Shown here piece by piece: positions 46,863-60,592 of a DNA stretch of 64,000 nucleotides. The DNA comes from Echinostoma caproni (lineage: Eukaryota; Platyhelminthes; Trematoda; Plagiorchiida; Echinostomatidae): assembly GCA_900618425.1 (NCBI GenBank), contig UZAN01039456.1, positions 43,733 through 107,732 of the forward strand, in the 5' to 3' direction. A program made the position numbers and the translations under genes. The stretch's first letter is position 1. Each line of letters begins with the position of its first letter. Below the pieces are notes generated by a model. The model was not told the origin of the DNA and did not search any database. It saw only the letters and a list, made by a program, of their open reading frames with translations.

Positions 46863-49800
46863 CCATAATTATCCAAAGCCCACGTAACTTACGCTCGATC
46901 AAAATATTTTTGGCATATGAATGAATGTCATTATTTCTCAGATCTTAGATCTTGTTCAATAAGAAATTGTTAAATATTGTTCGGAGAAAAAAAACCGTAA
47001 AGATTGTGCTTTAATAATTAGACGACTAGATTTATGGCACATCCGAAAAACAAACTTTGAAGCGAACTAACTTTTGTCGCATTCTAGGTAAGGATTTAGT
47101 TGGAATCATTATAAATTTGAAAAATTCCAACCCAATTATAACAACCTTTGTACGGGTTGAATTATGAATTGAAGACTGCTTCTTTTAAATCTATTTCTTG
47201 ATAACCTAAGAGACGAAATTCAAAATATTGGAAGGCCACGTTTAGTATCGTTTCAAGCAGACAGCCATTTCAGCAAGTTTAGATGAAAAAAATCCACTAA
47301 TTTCCATAATTTAGTCAGCCTGGTTTCCGGTGTAACTTTCGTTGCATTATATTGTGATCCGGACCTGCTAACCAGAAGCAGACGAGAATGCTAATGCATA
47401 TCGGTCATTTTGATGATCGAAAAAGAGGCTGTTCATGCTACTGATTTCTTCCTCATAAATGACACGTAACGGGGATCGGATATTCGATTGTGAATGAAGT
47501 ACGTGTGGGTTATTTGTCGGTATTCATTGAGTCAAAAGGATCAGACTTTTTGTTGGTAATTAACTATTTTTGCCGTAATTTAATGCCTGCAACTGTCGTT
47601 TGTATTCGGAAAAAGTCTCTTCCGTCAGGATAACCCACCGAACAGATACAATCAAGCAACTCCGATATAGACCACAGGATGGAGAGTTTTGAAATTCATC
47701 TACATTCGCACACGGAGCTACTTTCATCTAGTTAGTCCCATTCTATACTCAAACAATTTAACGGAATATGCCTGAAGCGAGGGTCCGTGTAAGGAAGTGC
47801 TCTTTTGTAATATCCAAAAGCATACTTTTGGAATGGAAACGAATAGTTTACAAACAAGTTGATCAAAATTAGTCCAAAGAACAGATCTTGGATTTTTCAT
47901 TTGAGAATTCAATGCGTAAATTATGTTTGAACTGTTGAGAACTTCACACGATGTGTAAGGCAACAGTTGAACTCAAAACTTTCGAGTAGTTAAATTCTTT
48001 TGCGCGGTCAATGTATATAATTAGCATGGATTGGAATTATTTCTCCTTACAATTTGACCTTATGTGTACATATGCGGCAACAACTTTAAACTTGACTCTT
48101 TTCCAGGAGTTAGTGAATAACTGCTTGAATTGTGGACAAGTTCAATGGACATAATATAGACTTCTGAATCGATAAATACGTATGGATACATGGGTAACAG
48201 TGAGATTTCTGTGTGGATCCTACAAGCTGCCATAATCTGTTGAGTATGGCTCAGACATATACGGTAAACAAAACCCATTTTCAGCATTCTGATCAGTATC
48301 GTGAAGACCTAGGGCATTTAAGACAGAAAAAGCTTATTCTTACATGCATTCATTCAAATCAAATACCAATTGAAAATATACTAGGCAAGTAAAATAAATT
48401 AACTACAAATTATTCCCGCACTGTTGTGCAACATTTATAAAGCACCGAACCATAGATTCCCCATCATTTGAGCTCACCGAAGAAGAAGATATATCTACTG
48501 ATTCGTCTAAGACATGATTCCCACGACATTACATGCATTGTGGTCATAGTGTCTCCTTGCCAACCACTCAATGACCATGACCACCAAATCACACTTCTTC
48601 AGATCTCCTCTCCAAAGATGAATAATCGATTTCCGCACATAAAAGAGAGAGCATTTTTTAAAATATTTTTTTGACAGTTTCCTCCAAGGACGAGCAAATC
48701 GATAGTCGCCTCTCGTGATTCGATCATTAAAACCTAAACAATAGTGAATTCTGGGTATTCTTTATCATAAATTCCGTGACAGTGAGCTTTGTCGCAACCA
48801 AAAGTAATTCAGAATGTTTCGTTTTAATATTACATTCAACAGCACATAGAATATGGGACAAAATTTCGTGCCACATGTCCACTATTCACGCCTGCATACA
48901 TTGCTCTTTACACTTAGGCGGTATATCACTAATCCTTTGGGGAACCATTGTGTTGACCGTTGTCAACCATTTAATTAAAGTCGGTGACAACTACTGCGGA
49001 TCTCGCCGGGAGATATGCTCACTTTTTAGATCGTTTCTCGACTTTCGAGCTTGTCTTGTTCATCCAGTTTTCGTGTTCGGCTTTGTTCGACTGTTTTCCC
49101 ATCTCAACCACTACTCTCTACCCGTCTTCAGTCGAGACAATTTAGTTTGGCACTACAAATCGGCCAACTTGATTGAAAGGTGCAATTCTATATCCCTGAG
49201 CATTTATTTCATATATTCCTCATTGAATCTCACCCTATTCACTTCCAAACTTGCAGATATTATCGAGATTTTCACCAAAGATTTTCTCAAATAGTTTTGG
49301 TACCAGATAAAGTCTACCGAAAATTCGTGTGCATTTGATTTGTCTTGCGATAAAAAAGCTGCATATTTCGTCCCTGGTTTATATATATATGCTCTAATTG
49401 TATACCAAACAAATCACAGTTCAACAATCTTTATTTATTGACGCTTGGTGAACAGTTCATTGGATAATACGCCTTTTAGACTGGGTCAAAAGTCCAAAGT
49501 GCCCGGTACACCTAGATATCAAATTGAGTAGGTGAATGTTGTCAGAACCAGATAGGTGAGGGTGTAGTTTGTACGGCTCATCTTGTTTGGTTTGCTATTA
49601 GGCTTTTTAGCCAGCTCCCCTAAGTGAACCGACAGTGGATTACCGACTCGGGTATCACCTCGAATTTGACTTTTCATCTTCTCACTACGGCGAAGGCAGT
49701 TAGATAGGTTTCCTCATTGGAAACTATTGGAGATGTTTGAACGAACAGGAATATTATACGGGGTGCAAGGTAAGGGTAACCAGTCCTATTCAAAGACACC

Positions 49801-50250
49801 TACCACCAAATACACTGTGACATTTGGAGAATGGGATCTCAATCAACCTTCCGATTCACTAACATCTTCCCTTAAACCAAAATCCAGTGTATAATAGTCA
49901 TTTAAAATATAAACTAAAAGTTGATATATTTTTATGAAAACTTTTGTACGGCATATTTTTTTCTCTGTTTTTACAAATTCGCTCATGTATAGGGAAAATC
50001 TTTGTGTTAATTCTCATGCACCATTGAACAGATGCAGCTGTGAGTTGTTTACCTCATCGAAAGTGTATTGCCTGGTTCAATTTTGCAACCGCTAAAAAAT
50101 CGCCGAACGATTTCTTCTTTACATCATTTTTGTGTATGGTGTTGTTCTCGCTTCTCTTTACCTTATTATTACATAACATTTTCAGTAAGAGAGCTGCAAT
50201 CCAATAAATACTATCCCGAGGAAATACACTAATGGTTAACTGTGTGATGG
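46863..50250. other. Gene-poor stretch with one longer unknown ORF
   Basis: It holds the 172-codon ORF listed separately, a short TA tract near 49379-49391, and the second copy of the dispersed repeat near 49403-49433. Nothing else is recognisable. Confidence 0.35.
48776..49294 (+). CDS. Hypothetical 172-residue ORF
   Basis: A plus-strand frame that opens with a GTG rather than ATG. Its hydrophobic middle (LGGISLILWGTIVLTVVNHL) and a second apolar part near the C-terminus could be membrane segments. There is no recognised family, promoter or splice signal. Because AT-rich DNA often yields hydrophobic chance frames, I give it little weight. Confidence 0.15.
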   Translation: MTVSFVATKSNSECFVLILHSTAHRIWDKISCHMSTIHACIHCSLHLGGISLILWGTIVLTVVNHLIKVGDNYCGSRREICSLFRSFLDFRACLVHPVFVFGFVRLFSHLNHYSLPVFSRDNLVWHYKSANLIERCNSISLSIYFIYSSLNLTLFTSKLADIIEIFTKDFLK

Positions 50251-50255
50251 TAGTG

Positions 50256-50340
50256 ATGGTAGCTGGGATTCAAACCAGTGGTCTATGGTAGACCAACCTT
50301 AACCATCGTAACCGTCACCACCATGAACTTCAGCCCTACG
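50256..50340 (-). repeat. tRNA-derived SINE-like head
   Basis: The minus strand carries an A-box-like GATGGTTAAGGTTGG and, about 35 bases on, TGGTTTGAATCCCAG, with the B box at 50266-50276. The spacing is that of a tRNA promoter. Confidence 0.5.
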
Positions 50341-50444
50341 AGATTGCTGTCGGTGTATCAAGCAAGAGCCGCCAACCAACCGTATCCAGTATCCATGCCT
50401 GAATGTTTAATCATAATTTTCCAGTTCTCCTGTTTGGCCAGAAT

Positions 50445-52030
50445 TGGCAATCATTTCCAATAAAAATACAGGACCCAAGTTCCCTGAAGTGCTCAATCAG
50501 CAGACTCGTTCTTCCCTAACTACCTCCTTTTGTGTTTCCTTATTCCTCATCATAATGGTCTCTTTTCATGGTAATACATTGAAATATACAGAAATGGACA
50601 AGTACTTTTTTGTTATTTTCATCTCAAAGAACTCAAATATTCGGGATAAAACCGCTCATGCTATACTCGTTCACTTTAAGTCACGTGGTATTTTTGTTTG
50701 TGCTAAACTTTATGATAATGATGTACTTTTCAAAGAACTAAGTAGGCGATTTTTCGTTTAAAGTCCGGCCATTTTGACTTGTGCCAGACAAAAGTAAGTC
50801 AAAATTGTCAATGGTCAATTGATCTCTTTAGGAATCGTTTAAAAAGTACACGAGATTATTTGACACAAATATTGATGAGAGACCAACTGATCACCAAGCC
50901 CAAGCCACTAATCACAACATAACTCTATTTGAAATAGGAATTCAATATGGCTTACTAAGTTCAATTGGGTATGCTTATCCAGTAGTGCATGACGGCTCAG
51001 CTATTTGGGTGGGGAGATATACGGTCTCTGATGACTAATTGGGTCTACCATCATTTCTCTCAGGTTTGATGAACTAACCGACCATAATGGAGGGTGACAT
51101 TTGAGCACATATGAATTGCTAATTCTGGTCAGCCCCGGCAGGAACTAGATCGTACAGTGCTAATACCCACCCACGGTGGTGCTGAGGGCCAAATCCCGGT
51201 TTGGTCGTTGGTTATGCACTACTGATGAGCTCCACAACCTCCTAAAAGAATAGGTGACAAGGTGAATCGATGATGGTGCTTGACATTGACTTGTGAAATC
51301 AATATCCTAAAGTGTTCCAATTGATACATGAAAACAAGTTAAAAATTGTGAAGGAAGTCCTTTTCAATACACAGTATCAGGACTCAGCATTAACGATTTC
51401 ATTAAGCAGGAGACCACTGGATGGCAAAGGACTGTGGTGAGTGATTGTGTGTTCAGACTGTTAGCCAGACCGACAATAAACAGTTAGATCATACGAATTG
51501 AATAGCGGGATAATGTGAAAATGTGTGAAATGCAGGCAATGATAGGCATGTAAATTGGTACCAAATTATGAGCAGAAGTTGAGGGAATGTTAGAGGATCA
51601 ATGAAGATGAAAGGTTCTTTTGAGGTAATGTGCATTCTATGACCATCGTAACACCAGTGTTTCAACTAGTCTGCGTAGCCTAGACACCTGAGGCTTCATT
51701 ATCCTGTGGCATCCAGGTTTGGTTTGATTTCTCAGTATTTTAATGATACTATTCAATACTGTGTTCACTGTGGAGACAATAGCATTATGTAATAATGTGT
51801 TAATTATCAGGTATGCTTGCAATTCAGACACGACAACGCTTGTGTGTCAAATAGAAGAGTATAGAATTCAGAATTGCGCTTTGTTGAACGATAGGAACAC
51901 GAGGTGGATAGCTAGAATGAATGAGATATAAGTGATTAACAAAGATCCTTTTGGTATAACTGCCACAAAGAATCAAAATGCTGCGGATAATGACTGAGCT
52001 GCGACGGAGGGCAATTAAACTTTTCCAATC
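50445..52030. other. No recognisable gene; probable repeats
   Basis: A 105-codon plus frame (50444-50761) and paired short frames near 51.6-52.0 kb match nothing. The segment 51130-51240 has a repeat-like GC-richer composition. Confidence 0.3.
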
Positions 52031-52115
52031 ATTCAATGTGAGCAGTGATGGTCAAGCATTGAATGTCACCTAACTATCGCCCTGGAGGACATTGGTTCGA
52101 ATCCCACCATCGCCG
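52030..52115 (+). repeat. tRNA-derived SINE-like head with perfect B box
   Basis: The plus strand shows GTGATGGTCAAGCATTG as an A-box region, and GGTTCGAATCC, a consensus B box, at 52094-52104. Short complementary ends (GATGG and CCATC) suggest a residual acceptor stem. Confidence 0.5.
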
Positions 52116-52639
52116 CTTGACTTTCCCTCATTCTGTTGTATGACAGCTCCTTGATTGGTCAGTTTATACTTCTGGAAAGCTGTATCATTGCATATTCAGT
52201 AAAATGAAGTAATAACGAAAAGAAAAGCTCGATGCTCGGGGAACAAAAAATGTAGCAGAAAGAACGCTTTCATAAGAAACGGCAAGTAGTTTGACAGGGA
52301 CTCTTTGTAACTAATTGGTGTCACGCGACATTCATCACACTTTAGCAACACGTGTATCAGGTTTGAAATGTTCATATTTACGATTGTTTCTTTGTATCTA
52401 ACAATTAGACAATAGTATTCGATTGCTGTTTTTGGAGACATCATTCTTGGTTCGCTCGATTTAACTTAAATCCCACGTAAACCGATTCAGAACGAAAGAT
52501 TGAAACTGGTGAAACAAATGATCATTATGGATTAGCATGCACCATCATTCGTGCTTATTATTTACGCGCATTTCCTAGTTCATTCACTCATCCATATATA
52601 GGCTGCAGTTTCGTTCTTGTTAGAGCTCATCCGTGGTGC

Positions 52640-52722
52640 ACATCCAACGACTTGTCAGGAATTCGAACTCAAGCTCCCCCGTGTGCGTTTTGCTACTGTA
52701 CCAACTAGCTCACACCGGGGTT
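52640..52722 (-). repeat. tRNA-derived SINE-like head
   Basis: The minus strand reads GTGTGAGCTAGTTGGTACAG (A box) followed by CACACGGGGGAGC and GAGTTCGAATTCC (B box) at tRNA spacing. The TGT anticodon loop is not in a convincing stem, so a SINE is preferred. Confidence 0.5.
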
Positions 52723-55700
52723 GATCAGAAGTGTTTGTTCAGATGATAACTGACTTCACTTGGTGCTACAGCAACGAAGGTGGACACAGTAAGTCACCTG
52801 TTAATTGAGATCGAAAACATTCTTACAAAAAAGGTTGGCGTATGCCATCACAAATAAACCTTATTGCTTACCGTTCCTTGTGAATGGTTGTGGGGGATAA
52901 GTGATATTATGTGAACTGACTGAATTCAAAATAATTCTCAAGCGACCAGGAAACGAGCATCTTGGTTTCAGTTCTATTGTCACATATGTTGCTGTAAAAC
53001 ATGTGGCAGGGAATTTTTATAAACGGTGCTCCGGGGTTTCCAAAATCGTATTTCAAGTCAACACCATCCCTCATTAGTGATTCTCCCAGCTGTACATCCT
53101 TTCAGTCTCTGCACACACCATCACACCAGTTTTATTCACTCCCTACTCAAATATTTCCTAAATGTAGAGTAATGACATTGAATTGCTTTTATGCTCTGGA
53201 CCACTTCTATATTCCCGTTCTAAGCAAACCCATTCAACACGAGATACATTTGGTTCGATACTTATTCATTCAGTTCAGTAGACTCTAACTCGGTTCACTG
53301 TTATTGCATTTGGAACAACAAAATCTGGCAATCAAGCTCCTTTTCAGTTATCTGTAAACATGTCGCGCCATAACAACATAACAAATTAACCGTGTGTGTT
53401 TTTGAAATTGATCACACTGTCAAGTGTTTAAGTGGTTACACATTTGTATAGGAAGATGAAGTGGATGAAGTGAATAGGCCAAGGAATGCTAAATGCCTGC
53501 CCCAAGTTCACCTAGGCACACGGTTAGCATGATACTAGAAACCCGAATGTGTACAGCTATAATAGTGGCCAGGAAGCGATACTCCACTATACGTGAACGC
53601 TGGATTAAACTTCGCAAATGGGTTGAAACACGCTTCACACATCTACAGAGGGATTTGATTAAATGACTCGAGCACAGACTGACTTGTAGTCATCTTAATT
53701 GTTTCAATGCTCAATAAAACCGGGTTGTGCTAACAAATTCCTTGTGAAGCCAACGTACCCGACTCCGCAGAACAATGGTGACTGAGCTACTCTGCCGCGC
53801 GCACGCTCTTTCTCTGTTCCCGAAGTACCAGAAATGAGCATGTTTGTCACTTTGGCTTTTAATACTCTCTCTTTGTGTTACCGTATAAAAGTTATCTGAA
53901 AGTCTGTCGAATTTTTGACTGAATAAGGGTAGCAAATCAACTTGTAAAAGCATGCTTTTATACAGCCAACAATGCGAAGTCAAACAAAGTGGTTAGATCA
54001 CTCCATAATGGACACAAAAGCAATTTAGCATAACAAAGAGATTCATCGCTGTCATGTTTTGACAAATGCCCTCTAATTGTCTTACTAATCTTATTTAATC
54101 GTTCTAAATAAGGTTGTGAGATACATAAAGCGATACTGGGTTTTCAGTCAGGTACGACTTAGGGGTTGATCTCATACGCTGCAAACCCGTGTCTCAGTTG
54201 TATCTACAACAACATCCTTTGGTTCCTCATGTATCACAAACGCAAATTCCACATCAAACTGATATTGCTTGGCCTTATAAATCCATTTACCATTCGAACA
54301 TATTACGGTCACATGTTGTGGGAAAGACACAAAACAATCACCAACTTTATTGGTGCTATTTCGTGGGCTGGCGCAGAACTATAAATTCAGCTACTTAGAG
54401 AGCAATCCAAGGAACGAAGCAACTATGTGGAGTTTTCAACCCACTAACCGACTGGTACAAGATGGAACATGAGGTGTAGGGATGTCACGGAAGAACCGAG
54501 ACCAAGTCGTCCGATTCTGAGATATCACTTGCACCATCCGATCTTTGGTGCCTTCTGTCTCATCCACAAAGCTACTTCCCCCGTTCGACCGGTGAGATCT
54601 CATTAGACCAGAAAAAATTGCGCACATGTATATCAAAAGCATCTTGAGCCGTGTTCAGAATTACCAAATTTCAACAAAATGCAATCTGCTGAGTGGACGG
54701 TTATCAGTTGGCCATCAGTATAAATAAAGCTTAACGTCAACAGATGTCAGAACGGATATGAACATTTTCTGTGACCACAATTAGATATGCCTTAGCTCTC
54801 AGCCGATCAAAGACATGGACGTATATATCAAGTTCGATTTACCAAACGATTCAACAATCGAACTGGCCAATCCACCAATCAGCTTCACCCGGTGATCCTT
54901 GGGCAGTCAGCCACACCGACAGTAATGAAATGAGTAATTACACATGAGCAAACTTAAGATATAGACGATTGACGTCTAAACCAAAAATATAATTGTGGTT
55001 TGAAGGGAAATGCAATGCTCTGGTTTGCCGAAAAAATATTTTGTTCTTCACAGGTTACTATCTCGAATCCGGAGTTGTTCGTTATGTAACAGTCACTATG
55101 TCAACCACCAATCACTCATTCACGTTATTCCCATAATACGAACTGATCGCCTGGAATGAATCTTCTATGTAAATTCACTTCGTTTATTAGCAGAACGTAT
55201 TGACATCTGGCTTCTGTTTTCAACTGGCGGACACTGCAACACTGAAGCTCAAATTCACCTCCTAGGCGATAGACGGTAGCTGTTATCACAGTGTGTGTAT
55301 GAAACAAGATTCCTGTGACTTTATGAATACATTCATCATTTTACATAAGGACCATTTTTTGTAAGTCATTTTATCTTTTTTAATGCTTCATTCTTCACTC
55401 GTTTGCCTTCAAAACGATTCAATCAATATTGTCACCTGATTCCTGACCGAATATCTGGTTTAATTAAATGACCTCATGTTTGTGGTACATTCACTTCTGA
55501 AATACATTTGACAAAAGAACAGTGGTCATTCCGATCAGTCGAGCTTGCGGAGAGCTGAAGACGTGTTAGGTTCACTGAGGATAAATTGTTGACATGGACT
55601 TTGTGACCATTCGGGCGTTTAAAGTGCAAAGAGGTACACGAAGAAACATCATGTGGCATTAGGTTCTAGTTCAAACAAGCGAAACCAGATGTTCCGCCTA

Positions 55701-56870
55701 AGAGAATTTATTTGGTTCTTACCAATCGAATGAAACCGGATACTCTTCGATTTAGAGTCAATACCCCAAACATACAACAATCCTTATCGGTTGTACAATA
55801 CAATCCGATTGGTAGATAGGAGTATTGCATCTGCTAGTTAGGTATCATATCATGTAGCTTGACAAACCAGAATGGCACTGAAAGGAGGTACACGTAAATT
55901 ATAAAACGTTATCTTGCTATTTATTTAAACAAAGTGGTTCATAGAATACAGTCGTTTAGAGAAACTGCGGTACAGGACACCGTTTGCACATAATTGAATT
56001 GTCGACAAAGTCTCAGGTTATCTTATTCGTTCAATTCGATTTACACATTCTCAAGTGTCAAAAACAACAGTGAACTAGTTATTCCCTTTAAATCTATAAA
56101 TATATATTTTAGCGGGTTTTGATCGAACTCGTGAGACGTGACTCTTAACTAAAAAATATGTTTTACCTTCCAATATCATGCCTGTGAACTGACAGTTATG
56201 TGTAAAGAGCATTTTCACTTAACTTTTTCTCCCACTGCAATACTCTTAATACCGTCTATCACTCTTTGCCAACGAACGGCCTTCAATGATCAGACAAAAT
56301 CTGCGATAGCTACATTTCAAAATTCGAAAGAATTTGGTACAGTGCATCACGCGAGTTCATTCTTTCAAATAATTATTGATTAATTAATCAAATAACTATT
56401 TCACGAAGTATTAAGAAAGCGAAATGAAATCATGTATATCTTGCAAATGCCCGTCATTCTTGCAAATAGATTTTAATGATTTTTTCCATCGAGGTTTGGT
56501 TATCTTACAACTTATTTGCCACCAACCGTAGTCAAAATCCGGAACTCGTACGTTGATAACATTCCAGTAGTAGAAGCCGTTATATGAGTAGATACTATAT
56601 AGATAGATTTGTTGTGCGTGAAGTGGGGTATGACCATTCCTGTGTATTAGGCTTAAAAGGTGAGGCATTGAGAGAAAGAGGTCCGTTAAAGGTCACTGTT
56701 TCGTACGAGTTCGATTAATACTTGCAGATATATGCATAGTTTGTTTGCCCAAAAACACATTTGTGTTGGACAAGACTCAACCAGTCGTGTGGTTCCACCT
56801 GAATCCCTCTAGAAGAAATCACAAGATGTACCCCTTTGACGGCGGGCAGTCAGATGCACCAATGATTGAC
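52723..56870. other. Long gene-poor stretch
   Basis: Only short frames of 60-95 codons are seen on both strands. None is recognisable and no long repeat was detected by eye. Confidence 0.4.
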
Positions 56871-56872
56871 TG

Positions 56873-56942
56873 CAGCTGACTGACTGACTGACTGACTGAC
56901 TGACTGACTGACTGACTAACTAACTCACCCACTCACTCACTT
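56873..56942. repeat. GACT tetranucleotide microsatellite
   Basis: About eleven tandem GACT units followed by degenerate TAAC and CACT units. It sits about 65 bases upstream of a SINE-like head. Confidence 0.8.
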
Positions 56943-57004
56943 CAGTTAAATAACTGACTGTCACAGGGTTCAAAATCTGGTGATTCGTATCAGCCACATT
57001 GGAT

Positions 57005-57080
57005 GCAGTTGTCACAAGATTAGCTAAGGGCATTTGATGCGACGAGTCCAAGGTTCAAACTCTAACAGACGTGCAATGCT
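57005..57080 (+). repeat. tRNA-derived SINE-like head
   Basis: The plus strand has AGATTAGCTAAGGGCA (A box) and, about 30 bases on, AAGGTTCAAACTC (B box at 57052-57062). The region downstream to about 57200 may be the SINE body; a 122-codon chance frame overlaps it. Confidence 0.45.
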
Positions 57081-57409
57081 GCCGAGCTCTTTAGGGAGAA
57101 TGAAACTCTATCGAGTGACTGAAGGACTGAGTGAACTGATGACTGTGCCTGAAGAGAAGTGTCTGAGTGTTGATCAGTCAGATTCAATTATGATACTTAA
57201 TGCAAAATATTATTCACAAATAATTGCGAATCATCTGATATATTTTACGCTTACAAACAATAGAAGCACCCATATCAGAATCAGACGTTATCAAAGAACA
57301 GCATTATTCTCAGCTGTGTGCACAATGAGAGTCAATTATCAATTAACATTAGAAACTGGGACGACAAATTTCGCACAGAACCAAGTTTCTTACTCATTCT
57401 GAGAGTAGT

Positions 57410-59490
57410 TTAATTGAGCCCGATCCGGCATAGTTAAACATAAACCAGGCAAAATGCTTGGATGAACGAAACACTGTATTAGCTTTCGGTTGAACAGGAA
57501 ACAGTCCTCTGAAATACAAGTGATCAATAATGCAAGAAACTGAATGGTGGATATACGTGAAGATCAATGGTTGGAGAGAGTGTTTCTATGGGGGAGGGAG
57601 AGGGGGAGAGCGTGGCACAGACGAAATTAATGCAACAAGCAACTGAGTACTGTCTGAACAAAACAAGTCCGTATGTGGACTAGGAATATTGATCTGCACC
57701 CCGGGGAGCGTTGTGATTTCCGTCTCAAATGCATTGGCAGAGAAGAGATGGATAGAAATAAATGAAACCTAGTTTTAGTTTGCGAGAGAAAACTGCAGAA
57801 ACAGACGAATCAGTTCTGAAACTTTACCATGAACAGATATATCAAAATATGGACGGATACTGAGGAACCAACAAAACGTTCAATTATCAAAATGACGTTG
57901 GTTTGTTTTGGATCCCTGAGATGTAAGTGAAACTTGGGCTGAGGAAGTTTGACTTGACAAGAGATTACCGGATGTGCATTATCTGATAAGCCCCAGAAAC
58001 CATGCAATCTGTTGTTTACTTTTGGGCAATTTTGAATAACCCAGTTAAATAACTGTTCTTTACAAAAGGAGATACTGCTCACATGAGTAAAAACCACTAC
58101 ATATCAAAATTAAACGAGATGTGCTGATTTTGGTCAGATAAATACCCGACAGTAGTAGGATGGATAAATATTCACATTTTATGGGTCCGGGAAGATAAAA
58201 GATGTCAGATTTTAACACCGGTCACAATCAAACTAGCAAAAATAAATCGTGTTGTTCAAATGGGGCTTGAAGTACAAAAATATTCTGGAATGACATCGGT
58301 AAATGTTTGTTAAATTGAACTTGTACTTTCATTTAAGTTTACTAATCCACGAGATCATAATTTATTCAAACCGAATCAGAACTGCTTTCCGTCCAGTTCA
58401 ACGATTTCTCCGCTGTCTGGGCAAAATGAACGGATATCGACCAGCCCGAAACTTTTTCACCCTTTGCCTACTATGTTTCAACAAGCTTCAGACATGTCAA
58501 TGGATTATTCATGCTGCGTGATCAGCGCAGTTCCATGACTCAAAAGTGTGGATAATGCTCTTCCGTCATTCACACTGTGCTCCATTTCGATGAAACGGAA
58601 ACATTGTGATAAACCAATCTGCCCGAAACAACGTTTTGATGTGCTCATCCACCCCACGGTTGAACAAAGAAAAATCTGCGCAAACTGATCAAAGAAAACA
58701 AATGCCACTTGCACTGCAATCTCTGCGATGCATAAACGAACCGCAGATCAGAAAAATTTCAAATAAAATCAGTTAGTACTATGTCCAACACCAAGCTGAT
58801 TCAAGCAGGACACGAAAATCCTGTTTCTTTAATTGGAATTAAAAACCCAACCTGAATTCTATGTACACAGAAATGTCATTGACCCAGGGCGTGTCGTCCA
58901 GTGACCTGGGTTCCTCCATTTGTTATATTCCCGAATATACTGCAAACATGTTGATTGGTTCAAAGTGTTTATATTTATCGTCAGGAAGCATTGACGTGTG
59001 TATCATTGGTAACCGTTATCTTATAGCTTTGTTTCACCACGGACCGGTAACTTGTTTGATCTTCATTGCACTTCCTTAGTTTTTTTCTTGGATGCAGATT
59101 AGACTTAGATTTTAGCCCTAGTCACTGTACCACTCATACGGGGGCATTGGAAACTCATTTGATCACTGAGTAAATGGTTGTAGAAAGCAGCGATGAGGAA
59201 ATTTATTTATTCATAAAATCCGATTATTTGTCTGGTAAGCAAATAATAACGAAGAAGTGCAAGTACTTGAAAGCACTTTTGTACCACAAAATCATATGCT
59301 CCTACTTATGGATTATTATGCTCCTCCAGTAAGGTGGCAATAAAACACATTGATAATTGGGAATGTACACTGGTATTATCCCAAAAGGTTGCAAAACCCC
59401 AGTCCATGAGGCAAGATTGCACAAGTTCGATCAAAAGAGTTCCAAGGGAATCACCATCACACTATAGATCACGTGTTCAGCAGAAGCCCA
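57410..59490. other. No recognisable gene
   Basis: A short G-rich tract lies near 57590-57612. Frames of 69-95 codons occur, none recognisable. Confidence 0.4.
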
Positions 59491-59842
59491 GTAATCTGTC
59501 AAAGTCAAAGTCAAAGTTTTATTATGGGAAATACTTACAAGCGGTTGCTTTTCTGGTCCCATAGGATTTGGCACAGATGAATCGGTTCACAGTTCATACG
59601 AAGTAGATGAATGTCACAATTTGTCCTTTTTCCGTGCGCTTCTACGGATGTTGAAATTTAAGACTTTTCAAAACTTCATCTGGTTTGTGCTTGAATGAAT
59701 CAATTGTGGGCACAGAGACAACGTGTGGTGGTAGAGAATTCCAAGTAATACATACTCTGAAGGCCAATGAATGACGCCGGCATTCTAGTCGGCATTTTTG
59801 GAGCACTAATTTGCATGAGTGCCCCCGCAGGTGAGTGTTGGG

Positions 59843-60592
59843 CTACAAAGAAAAAAGTGGACGACATGGATGGTCTGGGTTCTGCATTATTTGGTACACC
59901 AAGATCAAGTCTCCTCGAATGCAGCGATACTGTGTGGAGTACAGTTGCAGTAATTCCAGTCTTTCCGCATAACTCTTGGAATGCAGTCCTTTGACCGTTT
60001 TGGTAGCCATTCTTTGTGGACGTTCCAGAATCTCTTGATCGCGTCGCAGCCATGGATTCCATGCTTGAATGGCGTACTCAGTGTAGGGTCGAATGTAGGC
60101 TAATAACAATCGTGGGAACGGCGTAGGTTCAAATTTGCCAAATACTCGTTTTAGCAAACCAACATGTCTTACAGCGATAGACAATGCCCGGGAGCAGTTT
60201 AAAGAACAGCTTAGGTCGTGTTGAACAATGACACCGAGATCCTTCTCATTCGAGACGTACGGAAGTTGTTGATCTCCTAGAAAATACGGAAACCGAGTTT
60301 TGTGTCGAATGGATACGATCGTACATTTTGATGCATTAAATTTCATTTCATTTTCGATCGACCATTGATAGGCAGCATTAAGTGTTCTTTGGGGTTCCAG
60401 CGAGTCCTCTGGTTTTGTCACCGTTTTCCATATTTTTGCATCGTCCGCAAACATTAATGTACGTGGACCGAGAATGTCCGCTTGGTCTATTATGAAAACA
60501 AGGAAAAGTTGAGGACCCAGCACGGATCCCTGTGGAACTCCTCGTGATATGCTGATGGGATCAGGAAGTGAACCAGAAACCCGAACTTTCAT
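59843..60592 (-). pseudogene. CR1-like reverse transcriptase C-terminal frame (249 codons)
   Basis: This is the longest uninterrupted part of the LINE. It covers RT motifs B (SRGVPQGSVLGPQLF) and C (FADDAKI, with both aspartates intact), then the thumb (EKDLGVIVQHDLS) and post-RT region (SYAERLELLQLYS). It begins after a frame break relative to the motif A frame at 60640-60867 and stops before the terminal WNSLP block, so it is not a complete ORF. Confidence 0.85.

Noticed and set aside
52640..52722. Functional tRNA gene
   Set aside because: A and B boxes are present but the acceptor and anticodon stems do not pair well; the same applies to the other A/B-box pairs.
56873..56942. Functional tandem binding-site array
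   Set aside because: A plain GACT microsatellite with degenerate edges; nothing indicates function.
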